From Pseudobdellovibrionaceae bacterium (GTDB taxonomy: Bacteria; Bdellovibrionota; Bdellovibrionia; Bdellovibrionales; UBA1609), in contig JACKAM010000001.1 in NCBI GenBank assembly GCA_020635075.1, positions 1 through 64,000 of the forward strand: DNA of 64,000 nucleotides, read 5' to 3'. This document shows positions 51,041 to 59,739 of the stretch, one piece after another. Made by a program: the position numbers and the translations under genes. The notes under the pieces were generated by a model. The model searched no databases and was not told where the DNA came from. It was given only the letters and a program-made list of their open reading frames with translations. The number at the start of each line of letters is the position of its first letter. The stretch's first letter is position 1.

Positions 51041-52114
51041 ATGAAGAAGGCCCTAATCACACAAACCGCAATTTTCGTAGGCTGGCTCGCTTTAGCCCTA
51101 ACCCTGGCATTGGGCGGTCCGGTTGGCTGTAGTAAGAAGAAGGACCGCAATCAATCAGGTCATGTGGTGTTTCCTCATCACAACCCAAATGGATTGACGC
51201 CAATTCCGCGGCGAGGAATTGTGACCGGTTCTGGTCAGACCCCTCTGCCGACCCATCGAGCCTCCAAGGCCGTCAACGATCCCAGTCTCCGCGAGGCCCT
51301 GGATGTCCTGGTTCTCCATGGAGGCGAGTCTGGCAAGGAAATCATGCAGGGAATCGTCGCTGATCTGGAAAGTGGTCGTTTGAATGTACGTTACCCTGGT
51401 CGCGAGGACACCCGCTATGTGAAGCCCGAGATTTCGGCGGTGATGGTGGATGTGTGTCTTGAGCGCTTTCTGGAAAAAGCTGATCTGGACGAGGTCCTGG
51501 ATTTTGATTCATTCACAGCCTGTAATGAACCTTTGTTCATAAGTATGAGGACCCTGGCTCAATTTGCCAGTGCCAAGCGAAACAAGCTGGGCGGAAATCC
51601 TCACGCCATTACCGTGGCCTATGCTCACGTATTGGCCGGCCAATGGGTGGTCAGCCACAGCTGGCGGGAGGATAAGCTTTTCTTTGCTAACCAACCCAAG
51701 GTCTTCCAGGCCATATTTGCTCCTGACGACTTGGCTTGGAAAGAGGGGTCTGGAATTGATGAGGCCCATGGACGCACTTTGCGGGTGCTCTTCCAGGTTT
51801 ATCGCCAAGTTCAAACCTTCAAGATTAGTATGATCCTTGCTCAGGCGGGTATGCCCAGCGGTTTACTGTCCATTTTGAACGACAGGGATTTGACCGTCGG
51901 ATATGTCGTGCGCCGGGTGAGAGAGGACCAGACAATTGACCTCAGCCAAGGCCTCACAGGTCGTCTATTCGACACGGCTTACGCCACGCCCAACTTCGGT
52001 AAGTTCATGGAGTCCCTGCAAAGTGGTGTGGGCGAGGAGGATACCCTGTTTGCGCGAACGCTGAGTGAGGTCAAGACTGAATGGAATCTCACGGTCCCGG
52101 CGGAAGAGGAATAA
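51041..52114 (+). CDS. Lipoprotein of unknown function
   Basis: The 357-residue product has a signal peptide with lipobox (LALTLALGGPVGC, then SKKKD). The mature part starts with a polar His/Pro/Gly linker and continues as a largely helical domain (for example LREALDVLVLHGGESGKEIMQGIVADLESG and FLEKADLDEVLDF) without cysteines except a pair in VCLERF and TACNEP. The ATG lies 5 bases after GAGGAG, which supports this start over the upstream one. It is transcribed alone, with a hairpin terminator 20 bases past the stop. Not recognised. Confidence 0.75.
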   Translation: MKKALITQTAIFVGWLALALTLALGGPVGCSKKKDRNQSGHVVFPHHNPNGLTPIPRRGIVTGSGQTPLPTHRASKAVNDPSLREALDVLVLHGGESGKEIMQGIVADLESGRLNVRYPGREDTRYVKPEISAVMVDVCLERFLEKADLDEVLDFDSFTACNEPLFISMRTLAQFASAKRNKLGGNPHAITVAYAHVLAGQWVVSHSWREDKLFFANQPKVFQAIFAPDDLAWKEGSGIDEAHGRTLRVLFQVYRQVQTFKISMILAQAGMPSGLLSILNDRDLTVGYVVRRVREDQTIDLSQGLTGRLFDTAYATPNFGKFMESLQSGVGEEDTLFARTLSEVKTEWNLTVPAEEE

Positions 52115-52134
52115 CATCCACAGGTCAAAAAAGC

Positions 52135-52159
52135 GAAAGGCTTCCAGAGGAAGCCTTTC
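52135..52159. terminator. Bidirectional intrinsic terminator
   Basis: GAAAGGCTTCC-AGA-GGAAGCCTTTC is a perfect 11-bp stem with a 3-base loop. In the leftward direction it is followed by GCTTTTTTGACC, a good T run, so it should end the ABC exporter operon (last gene stop at 52328). Rightward it is followed by AATTGAACTTTTC and can also end the lipoprotein gene at 51041. Confidence 0.85.
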
Positions 52160-52327
52160 AATTGAACTTTTCAACGGCCCGTGAGTCCTTACCCAAAAGC
52201 CCTCGAACTGTATTCAAGCTCAAATAACTTTGGCAATCTCCCACGCTCCACTTTCAAGGGCAAGGGGGCCGAGCGGGTCCTGAAAAAAGACTTTAGTTGT
52301 CGAGAAATCTTTTCTTAGCGAATCAGC

Positions 52328-53110
52328 CTAAACCCTCACGCCCACACGATTTCCAGATGTATAGCGCTTGAGACCCAGATGGAAAACCACCAGGGTGAAG
52401 CCAGCGTAGGCAGCCGTCCCCACAATGATGGCAACCAGATGAGACCACCTGAAATCGCGCAGGGCCTCGATGGGGAGATAACCAATAAACCCGGCAGGAA
52501 TAAGAGTAAAGAGCATGAGCTTCATGTAGCCGGTAAAAATGGTCTGAGGATAAACCGAAAAAGTGACCACAAACTCAAACATTTGCCGCGCCAGGGTGTC
52601 CACCGGCCCGAGGAAAAAAGCCATCGAGTTAAACAAGACCCCTGCGCACATAAACAAAAGCGTTCCTGAAATCATGCACAAAACAAGAACTGGCAGGTTG
52701 TGCCAGGTCAGATACCCGGAAAAATGAATCAAGATAATAGCGCTGATAACATCGCCCCAGCCGGAGGCCATGGAATGAGAACCCGCTGCGTGAACCAAAA
52801 GATTTTTTGGTTGGGTCATAAAAGAATCCAAGTCCCCATCGGTAATCATCCGGGCCAAATGGCGAATGCCACCGCCCAATATCATTGCCCAGCCAAAACA
52901 GCCGGCGACCACTCCGTAGAGGGCCGTGATTTCCGGTAACCCCCAGCCGCCGATCTCGCGAAAGTTCTTAAAAAAGATCCACCAAACTGCGAAGAAAATA
53001 AGATTGTTAAGGACCATAAAAAAGCACTGCATGAGAAAGGCTCCACGCAGGGCCGTTGAGGCCTTTAGATTTGTGGCAATCAGTGCTCGGAGGAAGGTCC
53101 AATGAGACAT
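52328..53110 (-). CDS. ABC-2 exporter permease, COG3694 type
   Basis: The 260-residue, six-helix membrane protein has a typical ABC-2 family 6 pattern: TALRGAFLMQCFFMVLNNLIFFAVWWIFF, GGGIRHLARMITDGDLDSFMTQPKNLL and an ending IPAGFIGYLPIEAL. With the ATPase and second permease it makes up the COG4586/COG4587/COG3694 trio found in many bacteria; the substrate is unknown but membrane-lipid or peptide export has been suggested for relatives. ATG with GGAGG 7 bases upstream, 3 bases after the previous stop. Confidence 0.88.
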   Translation of the reverse strand: MSHWTFLRALIATNLKASTALRGAFLMQCFFMVLNNLIFFAVWWIFFKNFREIGGWGLPEITALYGVVAGCFGWAMILGGGIRHLARMITDGDLDSFMTQPKNLLVHAAGSHSMASGWGDVISAIILIHFSGYLTWHNLPVLVLCMISGTLLFMCAGVLFNSMAFFLGPVDTLARQMFEFVVTFSVYPQTIFTGYMKLMLFTLIPAGFIGYLPIEALRDFRWSHLVAIIVGTAAYAGFTLVVFHLGLKRYTSGNRVGVRV

Positions 53111-53113
53111 AGC

Positions 53114-53905
53114 CTAACCTCCGTTCACATTGAGGATGGCACATCCTCGCCGATAGAGCAATTCGAGGAGTAATGCCGCCAAGCCCCCCCACAGCAGCAA
53201 ACGGCCAGTGACCGACAAAGCAAGATATACATCCGCCTGCATGGCAATTTGCCCAGGACCATACAAGAGAGCCGAAAAAGGAGTGAGCATGGCGATCTTT
53301 TGCAGCCACTCTGGATAAAGACTGAGGGGAAGGATCAATCCGCCAAGAATGAAATTTAATTTCTGCCAGACCCAATAAAGAGGATTGGCATCCTGGAGCC
53401 AAAAAGCACTAAGGCCAATACAATTGTGGAATAGCAAAGACACCAGACCAGCGCATAGGCCAACCGGGAAGGCGAGGAGTAGGCCCTCTGGGTGAGAGGG
53501 TGGGCCACCAGCCAGGACATAGGCAAAGCAAAGTCCCGCTACAGCTAAGACACACATACGCAATAACAGGTGGCCAGCGCCCTCAAAGGTTTTGACCCAA
53601 ATAAAGGAAACAGGGCGGGTGAGGGCGTAGGCAATGTTGCCGGTCTTAACTTCCTGTTCGATCTCGGTGTGAGTCACCGGGATGGAAAGAATAATCCATT
53701 CGGTGACGGCCAAATACCAAAGGAGATTTCGCGCATCTGTACCTGGGAGTTGCCCGGCATCTTTAACCACGAACCAGATGCGCGAAAATACCAAAAGTAT
53801 CACTCCGTAAAAGGCAAATCGGCCAATCAAAGCCCCGCGATGAAATAGTTCCTGGCGGGCGGCAAGAAGAAAAAAACCACCATAGGATCGGAGTGTATGG
53901 CTCAT
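53114..53905 (-). CDS. ABC-2 exporter permease, COG4587 type
   Basis: The 263-residue permease partner has six membrane helices (for example RFAFYGVILLVFSRIWFVV and LLRMCVLAVAGLCFAYVLAG) and the TEIEQEVKTGNIAYALTRPVSFIWVK segment that marks this family, corresponding to TDGDLDSFMTQPKNLL in the other permease. Its ATG overlaps the ATPase stop by 4 bases. The two unlike permeases probably form a heterodimeric channel driven by the ATPase at 53902. Confidence 0.88.
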   Translation of the reverse strand: MSHTLRSYGGFFLLAARQELFHRGALIGRFAFYGVILLVFSRIWFVVKDAGQLPGTDARNLLWYLAVTEWIILSIPVTHTEIEQEVKTGNIAYALTRPVSFIWVKTFEGAGHLLLRMCVLAVAGLCFAYVLAGGPPSHPEGLLLAFPVGLCAGLVSLLFHNCIGLSAFWLQDANPLYWVWQKLNFILGGLILPLSLYPEWLQKIAMLTPFSALLYGPGQIAMQADVYLALSVTGRLLLWGGLAALLLELLYRRGCAILNVNGG

Positions 53906-54915
53906 TGTGGGGCCTCTTGCCGGACCAGGGCTGGAGCGCGGTAGATGTCCTGGACAATATCTTCCATGGGAGGATCCTCGACTGTGAGATCACGCAACTT
54001 GGCCTGCTGAAGAACCTGTGCCACGACCTGGCCCACCGGCAAAATTTTGGTGTCAACGGACCACACCGAGCGATGGGGTTCGATCTTAAGTTGACTCAGG
54101 CCCGGCATCTGCAAATGCAGAGTTTCCTCAGCCGTCATGAAGGTGAGAATCTTGCGCTTGATAAAATGAGCCCGCAAATTTTGCAGAGATCGATCAAAGA
54201 GAAGCTGTCCATGATTGATCACAATTACTCGCTCACAGACGCGCTCCATATCTCCAGTGTCATGGGAGGTGAGAAAGATCGTGGTCCCTTCATTGACCGA
54301 TTGAGTATGAATCAAATCACGAATAATAGCTTTGGCTGTGACATCAAGGCCAATGGTTGGCTCGTCCAAAAACAGAATCTCCGGACGGTGGAGAAGGCTG
54401 GCGACAATTTCACAGCGCATTCTCTGTCCTAAGGACATTTGCCTCACTGGTTGATCCAAAAGCTCTTTGATATCGAAGAGGCGAACCAATTCATCTCGGC
54501 GCTGGCGAAAATCAGTCATGGGCAAATCATAGACCCGGGCCAAAAGGCGTAAGGTGTCGCCGGCAGGGAGGTGGTACCAAAGCTGACTGCGTTGACCAAA
54601 AACCGTTCCGATGCGGTAGCCCAGTTTTTGTCGGTCCTTCCAAGGGATAAGACCACTCACAGAAACTTGGCCCGTCGTCGGATGAAGAATGCCTGCCAGG
54701 ATTTTGATGGTCGTCGATTTGCCAGCACCATTGGGACCAATAAAGGCAATGCGCTCCCCCGGTTGAACGGAAAAACTAATTCCCTGCAGGGCTCTCATTT
54801 CCTCATAGTCGGGTTTGAGGTAGGACGAACATCTTTGCCACCAGGGGCGATCCTGATTGATCTTACGTGTGCGAAAGACCTTCATTAGGTCTTGAACTTC
54901 AATACCCTCTCTCAT
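53902..54915 (-). CDS. ABC exporter ATPase, COG4586 type
   Basis: The 337-residue ATPase has Walker A GPNGAGKSTT, Q-loop FGQRSQLWYHL, signature MSLGQRMRCE, Walker B ILFLDEPTIGLD and H-loop LTSHD. The N-terminal YLKPDYEEMRALQGISF and C-terminal extension of about 90 residues are typical of the COG4586 family. Start uncertain: ATG 54915 is used; upstream ATG/TTG codons (to 54942) are also open. First gene of the three-gene exporter operon. The palindrome at 55005 lies about 90 bases upstream of this start. Confidence 0.92.
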   Translation of the reverse strand: MREGIEVQDLMKVFRTRKINQDRPWWQRCSSYLKPDYEEMRALQGISFSVQPGERIAFIGPNGAGKSTTIKILAGILHPTTGQVSVSGLIPWKDRQKLGYRIGTVFGQRSQLWYHLPAGDTLRLLARVYDLPMTDFRQRRDELVRLFDIKELLDQPVRQMSLGQRMRCEIVASLLHRPEILFLDEPTIGLDVTAKAIIRDLIHTQSVNEGTTIFLTSHDTGDMERVCERVIVINHGQLLFDRSLQNLRAHFIKRKILTFMTAEETLHLQMPGLSQLKIEPHRSVWSVDTKILPVGQVVAQVLQQAKLRDLTVEDPPMEDIVQDIYRAPALVRQEAPQ

Positions 54916-55004
54916 GGCTGATCCCATCTCATTTTGAAGCAAATCTCATCTTCCCAGTGTCCCCTGCACCTGGCAACGAAAGAGATTTCTATGGAGAGAA
55001 TAAG

Positions 55005-55025
55005 AGTGTCTCGACATGAGACAAG
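55005..55025. promoter_or_regulatory. Copy of the TGTCTC palindrome in a divergent promoter region
   Basis: AGTGTCTCG-ACA-TGAGACAAG contains the perfect 6+6 repeat TGTCTC...GAGACA. It lies between the ABC exporter operon (start 54915, leftward) and the FQNC lipoprotein gene (55144, rightward), so it could serve either. The second best copy of the motif after 1136. Confidence 0.45.
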
Positions 55026-55143
55026 TACGCGGCCGACTAGGTTTGAGACTAATAATGAATTAAAATAAGAATCAGGGTATTAGTGCTGACCGCCTTTAGA
55101 CATTGGCGCCAGTCTCCCGATAAGGCCTACGAAGGGGCAATGC

Positions 55144-56148
55144 GTGGCGAATCGGAAATTGACTCATTCCAAATCTCTTTGGCGTGGAGTGATTCCTGCA
55201 GTCGTGGGAGTGGCTCTACTGGCCTTGTTTCCCATTTTTCAGAATTGCGCCAAGGGAGTGATCCCGCATGATCTGGTCAATCTGAGTTCAAACATTGAAA
55301 ACCCTCAGTCCGAAGAGCCTGAAGTCGAGGGCTTTACTCACATCTATCAAAACCTACCGCTGGATATCGCAGCCACTGATGATGCTGCCAGTGCCTTATT
55401 GGGACCGGGAATCCAGCGTGAAACCAATCTCGATTACCTGAGAGTATTTTCCTCAACCGGGTATCAGATTATCGTCTCTGACGCGACGGTGGGCATTGAC
55501 CCCAGCAAGTCCTACACCATTTCAGGGGTGTTCAAATCCTCCGGAGAAACACCAAGTCGGCTCTACTTTGGCTTTATGCCTTTTTACGGTGAAGACAGGC
55601 AAATGCATTCCCTGGAGTACTCCCGTCGCGGGACGGCAGCAAAGGTTGCATCCATAGCACCTATGGAAATCACTGCCACTGCAGCACTGGCCGGTTGGCA
55701 AACAGGTGCGGTCCAGGCTCAGTTTAGAAATGTGGGATTTTATCTGGATGGGGATACGACTCACACTCCGGATTTCGTTTACTTCCTTTGGGATGACATG
55801 ATGAGTACGGCGCCAGAAAAAGGTGGCTATAGTGCCGCCGCCGGGACCAAGATTTCCCTCAACGGATCATTGTCAATCGACTGGGTCACCACTGTACAAC
55901 AGAACCCTGACACGGTTGTCATGCAACACACCAATGGTGATTGGCACCTTTATCCGGCCGCTCGAGATTTGAGTGTACCCACGACTTGGACCGTAGTTTC
56001 GGGAACCTCAACAGGTGAAGTTTTTAACCCCACGCCGACTCAGTTTCCCGTAGGAATTAAGTTGGCCAAGATTGTGATCCTCGCCAACTTCCTCCAAGAC
56101 GGAAACTCCAAATTGCTGTTTACCAATATCAAACTGACGGTAAAGTAG
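55144..56148 (+). CDS. FQNC-type lipoprotein of unknown function
   Basis: The 334-residue protein has a signal ending in ALFPIFQNC (lipobox, Cys35) followed by AKGVIPHD. The mature part is beta-rich, with many aromatic and small residues (YTISGVFKSSG, LYFGFMPFYG, FVYFLWDDMM), suggesting a jelly-roll or carbohydrate-binding-module-like domain, though no specific family is recognised. The start is GTG at 55144, 6 bases after AAGGGG. Same lipobox style as the partial gene at 1-998. A weak hairpin GGAAAA...TTTTCC at 56222-56241 follows the gene. Confidence 0.75.
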   Translation: MANRKLTHSKSLWRGVIPAVVGVALLALFPIFQNCAKGVIPHDLVNLSSNIENPQSEEPEVEGFTHIYQNLPLDIAATDDAASALLGPGIQRETNLDYLRVFSSTGYQIIVSDATVGIDPSKSYTISGVFKSSGETPSRLYFGFMPFYGEDRQMHSLEYSRRGTAAKVASIAPMEITATAALAGWQTGAVQAQFRNVGFYLDGDTTHTPDFVYFLWDDMMSTAPEKGGYSAAAGTKISLNGSLSIDWVTTVQQNPDTVVMQHTNGDWHLYPAARDLSVPTTWTVVSGTSTGEVFNPTPTQFPVGIKLAKIVILANFLQDGNSKLLFTNIKLTVK

Positions 56149-56244
56149 GATCAGGTTATCCTCCATGCCCCCTGAAGCAGAGCGGCATTTAAGGAAAAAT
56201 TAAGATTATTATACATTTGCGGGAAAAATCCGGACTTTTCCTTC

Positions 56245-56273
56245 TTGTGTGTCTGAGAGGGGATTGTCATACT
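56245..56273 (+). promoter_or_regulatory. Possible promoter of the RRM gene
   Basis: TTGTGT (56245-56250) and CATACT (56268-56273) are separated by 17 bases. A start near 56280 would give a 65-base leader ending in GGGAGGATGT before the ATG. The -35 match is partial, so confidence is low. Confidence 0.3.
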
Positions 56274-56344
56274 GTTATTTTAGAAAGAGGCGGTTATTCG
56301 CTTCCATGCAGCTATGATGTGCACATCCAAGGACGGGAGGATGT

Positions 56345-56635
56345 ATGACCAACAAGGTATATGTGGGAAATCTTTCCTATGATCTCACGGAAGAACAGCT
56401 GCGGGACTTGTTTGCTCCCTGTGGGGAAATTCGCGAGTTAAAAATTGTGAAGGATTTTTTCACTGGCAAAGCCCGGGGCTTTGGCTTTGTGACCTTTGAA
56501 AAGCCTGAAGCTGCGGAGGCAGCAGTCAAAATGGACGGTCAGGTGGTCAATGGTCGTAACCTGCGCGTGAGCTTTGCCCAGGATCGCAATCGTGGCAGTG
56601 GTTCCTATTATCATGGCCGGGGGATGTCCGTTTAG
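56345..56635 (+). CDS. RRM-domain RNA-binding protein
   Basis: The 96-residue protein is a single RNA recognition motif: RNP2 VYVGNL (5-10) and RNP1 KARGFGFVTF (42-51) with the aromatic residues that stack on RNA, plus a short basic Gly/Ser/Arg/Tyr tail (DRNRGSGSYYHGRG). Such small RRM proteins occur in cyanobacteria and in Bdellovibrionota, delta-proteobacterial and other lineages, where they may act as cold-induced RNA chaperones. The ATG follows GGGAGG. A thioesterase gene follows after 9 bases. Confidence 0.93.
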   Translation: MTNKVYVGNLSYDLTEEQLRDLFAPCGEIRELKIVKDFFTGKARGFGFVTFEKPEAAEAAVKMDGQVVNGRNLRVSFAQDRNRGSGSYYHGRGMSV

Positions 56636-56644
56636 GCCAACTCG

Positions 56645-57115
56645 GTGACTCAAGAAGAATCTCAACTTCTATCCTCAATTCACAATGAGATTCCCATTTC
56701 TCAGGAAATGGGAATCAATGACCTCCGCCTTTCCAAAGAGGGTTTGATTCTTGCGGCAGAGTTGGCGCCCAACCGCAATCACCGGGGCACTGCTTTTGGT
56801 GGTAGTCTCAATTCCATCATGCTCTTGGCGGGGTGGGCTTGGCTTCATCACTGGTTGGGGCAGGAGAAGGTCGCGGCCCATGTGGTGGTCCGCGATTGCA
56901 CCACTCGGTTTTATTCAGCTGTCAGTCAGAATTTTCGGGTTGAGGTGGAGCCTCCCTCAGTCGAAAGTGAGGCGCGGTTCCTCAGAACTCTTCAGCGCAG
57001 GGGGTTGGCTCAAATCCCTCTCTTGGTTCGCATATTCGGGGAAAAGCGGGTGGCCGTTGTCATGAAGGCTCAGTTTGCTGCAGTCCGTGACTTTCGCGAA
57101 GCAACAAAGGGGTAA
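56645..57115 (+). CDS. Hotdog-fold thioesterase (YiiD C-terminal type)
   Basis: The 156-residue protein has the hotdog pattern of the YiiD_C family: APNRNHRGTAFGGSLNSIMLLAGWAWL (catalytic-loop-like N-H-x-G-T-A-F-G-G) and VVRDCTTRFYSAVSQNF. It presumably hydrolyses a fatty-acyl-CoA or similar thioester. In Escherichia coli YiiD the same domain is fused to an acetyltransferase; here it stands alone. GTG start 9 bases after the RRM stop, with a weak ribosome-binding site. The following 154 bases hold no gene. Confidence 0.82.
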   Translation: MTQEESQLLSSIHNEIPISQEMGINDLRLSKEGLILAAELAPNRNHRGTAFGGSLNSIMLLAGWAWLHHWLGQEKVAAHVVVRDCTTRFYSAVSQNFRVEVEPPSVESEARFLRTLQRRGLAQIPLLVRIFGEKRVAVVMKAQFAAVRDFREATKG

Positions 57116-57269
57116 ATGAACCCGTCAATTGGGAAAATTAGGCCCGGGCGTCACAATTGGGGGTACTGCGAAAGGGTTTTACTGGCAGGACCATTGCAGA
57201 TAGATTGGGCTGAAGATTCTTTTGAAGTGTTGGAAAAATTGAGAACAGCAGGCTGGCGGAGAGGTTGAG

Positions 57270-58325
57270 ATGGCAGCAAAGAAAAAATCGGGGAGGTCAA
57301 AAGTGACAAAAGTGAAGGCAAAAACGAAGACTGCCAAAAAGAAGGCTGTAAAAACGGCGGCCAAGAAAAAGCCCGCCAAAAAGAAAGCCGCAAAAAAAGC
57401 AGCGACCAAAAACTTAGTGGTATGGGCCGTCGATCCCTTCTCCAAAAACGAGGAGTCGATGACCAAGGCAATGGCGGTGCTGAAGTCCCTTTCCAAGGGA
57501 GGATTGACACCCATCCAGCCGGCCTATGTTTTAAGTCCTGACAATTTCAATTTTACCGGTGATTTTTCCGGCCCATGGCTGAAGAAGTTCGAACCCAAGG
57601 TTCTCGCCGCCATGGATGCCGTGATCAGCCGATTGGGTTTGCCCGGGGTCGCAAAGCCTGAGATTTTGGTCAACAAGCAAGCCTCGATGACTGGTGATGT
57701 GAAAAAGCTCTTGGGATACGCCCACAAGCAAAAGGCTGAAGTGGTGGTCATGAACAGCCATGCCCGTACAGGTCTGGCGCGCTTCTTTTTGGGTAGTTTT
57801 GCCGAAACGGCTCTGATGGAAACAAAAACGCCCTTGATTTTGGTGAGTCCGGAGTCAAAGAAAGTTGATGGCATCAAGAAAATCCTGTTTCCAACTGATT
57901 TGACCAAAGGAAACAAACGGGCTTTCAAAAAAGTGATCGATTTCTGTAAACACCATAATGCTCAGTTGGTGATTTATCACAAGCTTCCTGATCCTATTGA
58001 ACCCATGATTCAGACCGGAGTTTATATGGCCGGCGGAGGCTGGGTATCGGTTCAGCAATTTATTGAGAAGGAATCTGACACTCGCGAAAAAGAAAGCCGC
58101 AAGTGGGTGGAGGAAGCAGCCAAGGCTGGAGTGGACGCCAAGTTTTACATTGAAGAAAAGCCTGGTTTTATCACTGACTCGATCAATCAGTACATTGACA
58201 CCCACGGTGTCGACATGGTGGCTGTGGGCTCCAAGTCAGGGCCTGTGGCATCGGTGTTGGTCGGCAGCGTGGCTCGCCAGTTGGTTCGTGAAGCAGCCTG
58301 CCCGGTGTGGGTTGTTCACGTTTAA
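57270..58325 (+). CDS. Universal stress protein with histone H1-like lysine-rich tail
   Basis: The 351-residue protein has an N-terminal tail of about 48 residues with 21 lysines in Ala/Lys/Thr repeats (KTAKKKAVK, KKPAKKKAAKKAATK), like bacterial histone H1-like or AlgP/Hc1-type DNA-binding tails. Two Usp domains follow (about 50-195 and 196-351); the first has KAEVVVMNSHARTGLARFFLGSFAET and the second HGVDMVAVGSKSGPVASVLVGSVARQLV with the GSxxxxLVRxAxxPVWVV ATP-binding end. The paralogue at 36754 has only a short basic tail. The ATG follows GGAGAGG by 5 bases. Likely a nucleoid-associated stress protein (inference). Confidence 0.88.
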   Translation: MAAKKKSGRSKVTKVKAKTKTAKKKAVKTAAKKKPAKKKAAKKAATKNLVVWAVDPFSKNEESMTKAMAVLKSLSKGGLTPIQPAYVLSPDNFNFTGDFSGPWLKKFEPKVLAAMDAVISRLGLPGVAKPEILVNKQASMTGDVKKLLGYAHKQKAEVVVMNSHARTGLARFFLGSFAETALMETKTPLILVSPESKKVDGIKKILFPTDLTKGNKRAFKKVIDFCKHHNAQLVIYHKLPDPIEPMIQTGVYMAGGGWVSVQQFIEKESDTREKESRKWVEEAAKAGVDAKFYIEEKPGFITDSINQYIDTHGVDMVAVGSKSGPVASVLVGSVARQLVREAACPVWVVHV

Positions 58326-58335
58326 GGCCCAGTAG

Positions 58336-59733
58336 ATGTCGCGAAAACTCCTTTTGCAGTTTCTAGGAGCCGCGGGCACAGTGACCGGGAGTCGCACCGT
58401 GGTTCGCTATGGCGACTACCGAATTCTTGTGGATTGTGGTTTGTATCAGGGTCCCAAGGAAATCCGTCAACTTAACTGGGATCCTTTTCCGGAAGTGGAA
58501 AAGCTAGATGCGGTGGTACTGACCCACGCCCACATTGATCACAGTGGATATTTGCCTAAGCTTTCCAAAGAGGGCTTTAATGGTCCGGTTTACTGTAGCA
58601 AGGCGACTCAGGATTTGTGCGACATCATGTTGATGGATTCGGCTCACCTGCAAGAGGAAGATGCTCGGTTTGCCAACAAGAGTCGGCACTCTCGTCACTA
58701 TCCGGCACTTCCCTTGTACACAACCCCGGACGCCATTCGCGTACTTAAGCAGTTTGAATCCATTCCCATGGACGAGTGGAAAGAGCTGGTGCCAGGTCTC
58801 AGCCTGCGCATGATACGTGCCGGTCACATACTCGGTTCAGCCATCGTACAGTTTAGTTATGAGGGCAGCCATGACTCCCGTTTGCTGACATTTTCTGGTG
58901 ATCTTGGCAATGGCCGCTCCCATATTCTTAAGCCACCGGTGATGATTTCTGAAACCGATTATTTGGTCATGGAGTCCACCTATGGGGATCGGGTGCAGCC
59001 AAGGGAGGGTCAGCTGAAACCCTTAGGCGAGATCATCCGCAAGGTGACGGGCAGGGGCGGAACTCTGGTGATCCCGGCCTTTACCGTGGGGCGGACCCAG
59101 GAATTACTGTATTTGATTCGCCAATTGGAGAGTCAAAATTTGATTCCCCTTCTTCCGGTTTATGTGGATAGCCCGATGGCCTTGGATGCCACTCAGGTCT
59201 ACGCTAACCATTCTGAGGAATTGAAGCTGGCCGTGGTGGACGGGGAGTTGCAGTCACCGGTTTGCACCTCCAGCTATACGGCTGTGAAGTCGGCAGATGA
59301 CTCTATGTTGTTGTGCATGGATGACAGCCCCAAAATCGTGATTTCGGCGGCGGGAATGCTCACGGGTGGCCGAATTCTGCACCACCTCAAAGCCAAGCTC
59401 CCTGACCCCAAGAGTGGCGTTCTGTTTGTTGGTTATCAGGCCGAGGGCACCAAGGGCTTGTTGCTGAAGCAGGGCTTAACCGACATTCGCATTCACCATC
59501 AGCCGGTGACGGTTGAGGCTGAGATCATGGCTATGGATACCTTTTCAGCGCATGCGGACTCGAACGACATCATGGATTGGCTGAGGAATTTCAAAAAACC
59601 GCCGCGTGGGGTTTTCCTTAATCATGGTGAACCTAACGCCTTGCGGGCCCTCAAATATCGCATCAGCAACGAGTTTGAGTGGAAGGTGATGATCCCCCAG
59701 TTGGGAGACGAGGTTTTAATCAATGGAGGCTAG
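58336..59733 (+). CDS. Beta-CASP metallo-beta-lactamase-fold RNase
   Basis: The 465-residue protein has the metallo-beta-lactamase fold with THAHIDHSG (His64, His66, Asp68, His69), AGHILGSA and FSGDLG as further zinc ligands, then the beta-CASP insertion (about 200-370) with VIPAFTVGRTQELLYL and ISAAGMLTGGRILHHL, and a C-terminal TFSAHADSND motif. This composition marks the RNA-specific exonuclease group (CPSF/Ysh1-like COG1236). ATG 10 bases after the Usp gene stop. Expected to process or degrade RNA. Confidence 0.93.
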   Translation: MSRKLLLQFLGAAGTVTGSRTVVRYGDYRILVDCGLYQGPKEIRQLNWDPFPEVEKLDAVVLTHAHIDHSGYLPKLSKEGFNGPVYCSKATQDLCDIMLMDSAHLQEEDARFANKSRHSRHYPALPLYTTPDAIRVLKQFESIPMDEWKELVPGLSLRMIRAGHILGSAIVQFSYEGSHDSRLLTFSGDLGNGRSHILKPPVMISETDYLVMESTYGDRVQPREGQLKPLGEIIRKVTGRGGTLVIPAFTVGRTQELLYLIRQLESQNLIPLLPVYVDSPMALDATQVYANHSEELKLAVVDGELQSPVCTSSYTAVKSADDSMLLCMDDSPKIVISAAGMLTGGRILHHLKAKLPDPKSGVLFVGYQAEGTKGLLLKQGLTDIRIHHQPVTVEAEIMAMDTFSAHADSNDIMDWLRNFKKPPRGVFLNHGEPNALRALKYRISNEFEWKVMIPQLGDEVLINGG

Positions 59734-59739
59734 TTAGCT

